64,000 nt of DNA from NCBI GenBank assembly GCA_030550235.1, contig JAUQPU010000001.1, positions 317,068-381,067 of the forward strand. The letters are read 5' to 3'. The notes under the pieces are model-generated. The model searched no databases, was not told the DNA's origin, and saw nothing but the letters and a program-made list of their open reading frames with translations. This DNA comes from Thermoproteota archaeon. Lineage in GTDB: Archaea; Thermoproteota; Nitrososphaeria_A; Caldarchaeales; Calditenuaceae. How positions within the stretch are numbered: position 1 is the first letter of the stretch; the number at the start of each line of letters is the position of its first letter. The position numbers and the translations under genes are program-made. Shown here one piece after another: positions 62,714 to 64,000 of the stretch.

Positions 62714-64000
62714 ATGGGCAGGATAACCGATGAGCTTTGGAACCGAATAAGGGAGAAGCGTGACAGATATTTGGGAATCTTGGAGGAGCTGCTGAGCTTT
62801 CCAAGCATCGCGGCAACTGGAGAGGGAATGGATGAGGCTCCTGACCACGTGGTTGAGGTGCTGGAGAGAGTGGGGCTTAGAAGCCATTTGTTCACAGACC
62901 ACGGCGGCTACCCTGTAGTGTGGGGTGAACTTAGGGAGGAGCGGCACGGCACACTGTTAATCTACAATCACTATGATGTCCAGCCGCCCGACCCTCTCGA
63001 AAAGTGGACCTCACCGCCCTTCAAACCATCAATCAGAAATGGAAGAATATATGCGAGGGGGGCCTGTGATAATAAGGGGAACCTAGCTGCCAGACTCTGC
63101 GCCATCGACCTCCTCATGGATGTAATTGGCGAAGTGCCTTTGAATGTTAAATTCCTCATCGAGGGGGAAGAAGAGATAGGTAGTCCACATCTCAGCAAGT
63201 TTTTCCAGAATCACAGTGAGATACTTGGAGCCGATGCCTGTCTATGGGAGATGGGGGGCACGAGCCCGAGTGGTAGACCCCTCATCTATCTGGGGGCAAA
63301 AGGCATATTATACTTGGAGCTTGTCGCTTCTGAGAAGAGGACTGACCTCCACTCTTCTTGGGGGGCTATTATACGGAACCCAGCTTTTGAGCTTATCCAC
63401 CTACTCTCAACGATGAGGGATAGGAAGGGGCGCGTATTAATTGAGGGATTTTACGACGACGTTCAGATGCCTGATAAGGATACTCTCGCATTGCTGGATG
63501 AGTTGGGAGACTTTGAGTCAGAGCTCAAGGCTATAGGTGGGGAAGATGGGCTCCTATCTAACAAGCCTTCAAAAGATTTACTTGTCGATCTGACACTGAT
63601 GCCCTGTATCAACTTATGTGGCATAGTGTCTGGTTATATAGGTCAAGGTTCGAAGACGGTGCTGCCGGGCTCCGCATCTGCCAAGATTGACGTGAGACTA
63701 GTTCCGCGCATGCGACCCGAAAAGGTGTTAGAGCTTATACAAAAGCATGTGGAGAGGGTGAGCAATGGCAGGATAGCTGTTAGGCCGCTCGACATGGGCT
63801 ACCCAGCTGCGAGGACACATCCAAGAGAGCCCTTCGTTGAGCTTATAGCAAGGACAGCCTCCGCTGCATACGGTGTGAAGCCCCTGATCTATCCATCAGC
63901 AGCCGGCTCCGGGCCAATGTACTTGATCACAGATTTCTTAAAGATACCCTGCGTAGCTGCAGGCATCGGGGATCACCTATCAAACATACACGCACCGGAT
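62714..64000 (+). CDS. M20 family metallopeptidase (ArgE/DapE/dipeptidase-like), 5' part
   Basis: The first 429 codons are present and the gene continues past base 64000. Metal ligands: NHYDVQP and ARGACDNKGN, then LIEGEEEIGSPHL with the catalytic Glu pair and a lid domain. Family members cleave dipeptides or deacylate amino acids such as N-acetylornithine or N-succinyl-diaminopimelate. The substrate cannot be chosen from this part. Confidence 0.85.
   Translation, partial: MGRITDELWNRIREKRDRYLGILEELLSFPSIAATGEGMDEAPDHVVEVLERVGLRSHLFTDHGGYPVVWGELREERHGTLLIYNHYDVQPPDPLEKWTSPPFKPSIRNGRIYARGACDNKGNLAARLCAIDLLMDVIGEVPLNVKFLIEGEEEIGSPHLSKFFQNHSEILGADACLWEMGGTSPSGRPLIYLGAKGILYLELVASEKRTDLHSSWGAIIRNPAFELIHLLSTMRDRKGRVLIEGFYDDVQMPDKDTLALLDELGDFESELKAIGGEDGLLSNKPSKDLLVDLTLMPCINLCGIVSGYIGQGSKTVLPGSASAKIDVRLVPRMRPEKVLELIQKHVERVSNGRIAVRPLDMGYPAARTHPREPFVELIARTASAAYGVKPLIYPSAAGSGPMYLITDFLKIPCVAAGIGDHLSNIHAPD

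Noticed and set aside
1-64000. CRISPR arrays, insertion sequences, prophage genes, rRNA genes, riboswitches
   Set aside because: No regular repeat-spacer pattern, transposase or phage motif, rRNA signature, or riboswitch-like fold was recognised on either strand.

Overview
The window is chromosomal DNA of a thermophilic-looking archaeon. Archaeal markers are aRF1, aIF1A, S4e, L10e, RNase P component 1, archease, two deoxyhypusine synthase-family genes, a UbiA-type lipid prenyltransferase, topoisomerase VI subunit B and intron-containing tRNAs. Complex I (NuoL), sdhCDB, a NirK-like multicopper protein with a Sco copper chaperone, a class II (B12) ribonucleotide reductase and a full SMC-ScpA-ScpB set suggest a respiring TACK archaeon. 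My best guess is an Aigarchaeota/Caldiarchaeum-like lineage, but this is gene-content inference, not a phylogeny. No insertion sequences, phage genes, CRISPR arrays or rRNA genes are visible. Coding density is high, most operon joints overlap by a few bases, and TTG start codons are common.

Layout. 1-3.8 kb: 5' part of nuoL, sco and a membrane-anchored NirK-like copper protein on the minus strand, facing a Bat-type regulator with two CxxC motifs. 3.8-13.9 kb: phosphoesterase, CbiX, top6B, KH protein, the scpB-scpA-smc operon, SufBD and aIF1A. 13.9-19.9 kb: membrane proteins, a DUF424 gene, a three-gene sugar/amino-acid operon (mutarotase-like, aminotransferase, epimerase), tRNA-Thr, MarC and an intron-containing tRNA-Tyr. 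20-27.2 kb: rps12 overlapping tail-to-tail a large secreted metzincin-like protease, then the ribosomal run L22-S3-L29-Rpp29-S17-L14-L24-S4e-L5, which lacks S19 upstream and S14 downstream.

27.2-33 kb: ferritin-like/VIT1 iron protein, ferredoxin reductase-like flavoprotein, sdhCDB without sdhA, moaC, a metallo-beta-lactamase-fold hydrolase, dCTP deaminase and SpeD. 33-33.5 kb is the only long non-coding stretch; it is AT-rich and carries repeated AAGGTAWAC palindromes ahead of a small basic protein gene. 33.7-43.9 kb: inositol-phosphatase-like protein, TrmB regulator, DUF72, HTH regulator, L10e, argF, aRF1 (whose coding frame extends upstream with no AUG, GUG or UUG start), UMP kinase, a geranylgeranyl-reductase-like flavoprotein, two convergent deoxyhypusine synthase paralogues and an intron-containing tRNA-Pro.

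43.9-64 kb: zinc-ribbon protein, homoserine kinase, archease and SPOUT methyltransferase, MFS transporter, EtfBA, prephenate dehydratase, PheST, a tRNA-splicing endonuclease subunit lacking the catalytic His, UbiA prenyltransferase, HD phosphohydrolase, NAD epimerase, NrdJ, TyrRS, a ThiR-like regulator, a DUF2258-like protein and the 5' part of an M20 peptidase.

The genes most worth a second look are aRF1 (non-canonical start or frameshift at a UAG codon), the NirK-like protein that keeps all copper ligands but lacks both catalytic residues, the SMC hinge with a cysteine cluster, the paired DHS paralogues, and the repeat-bearing intergenic region at 33.1-33.45 kb.
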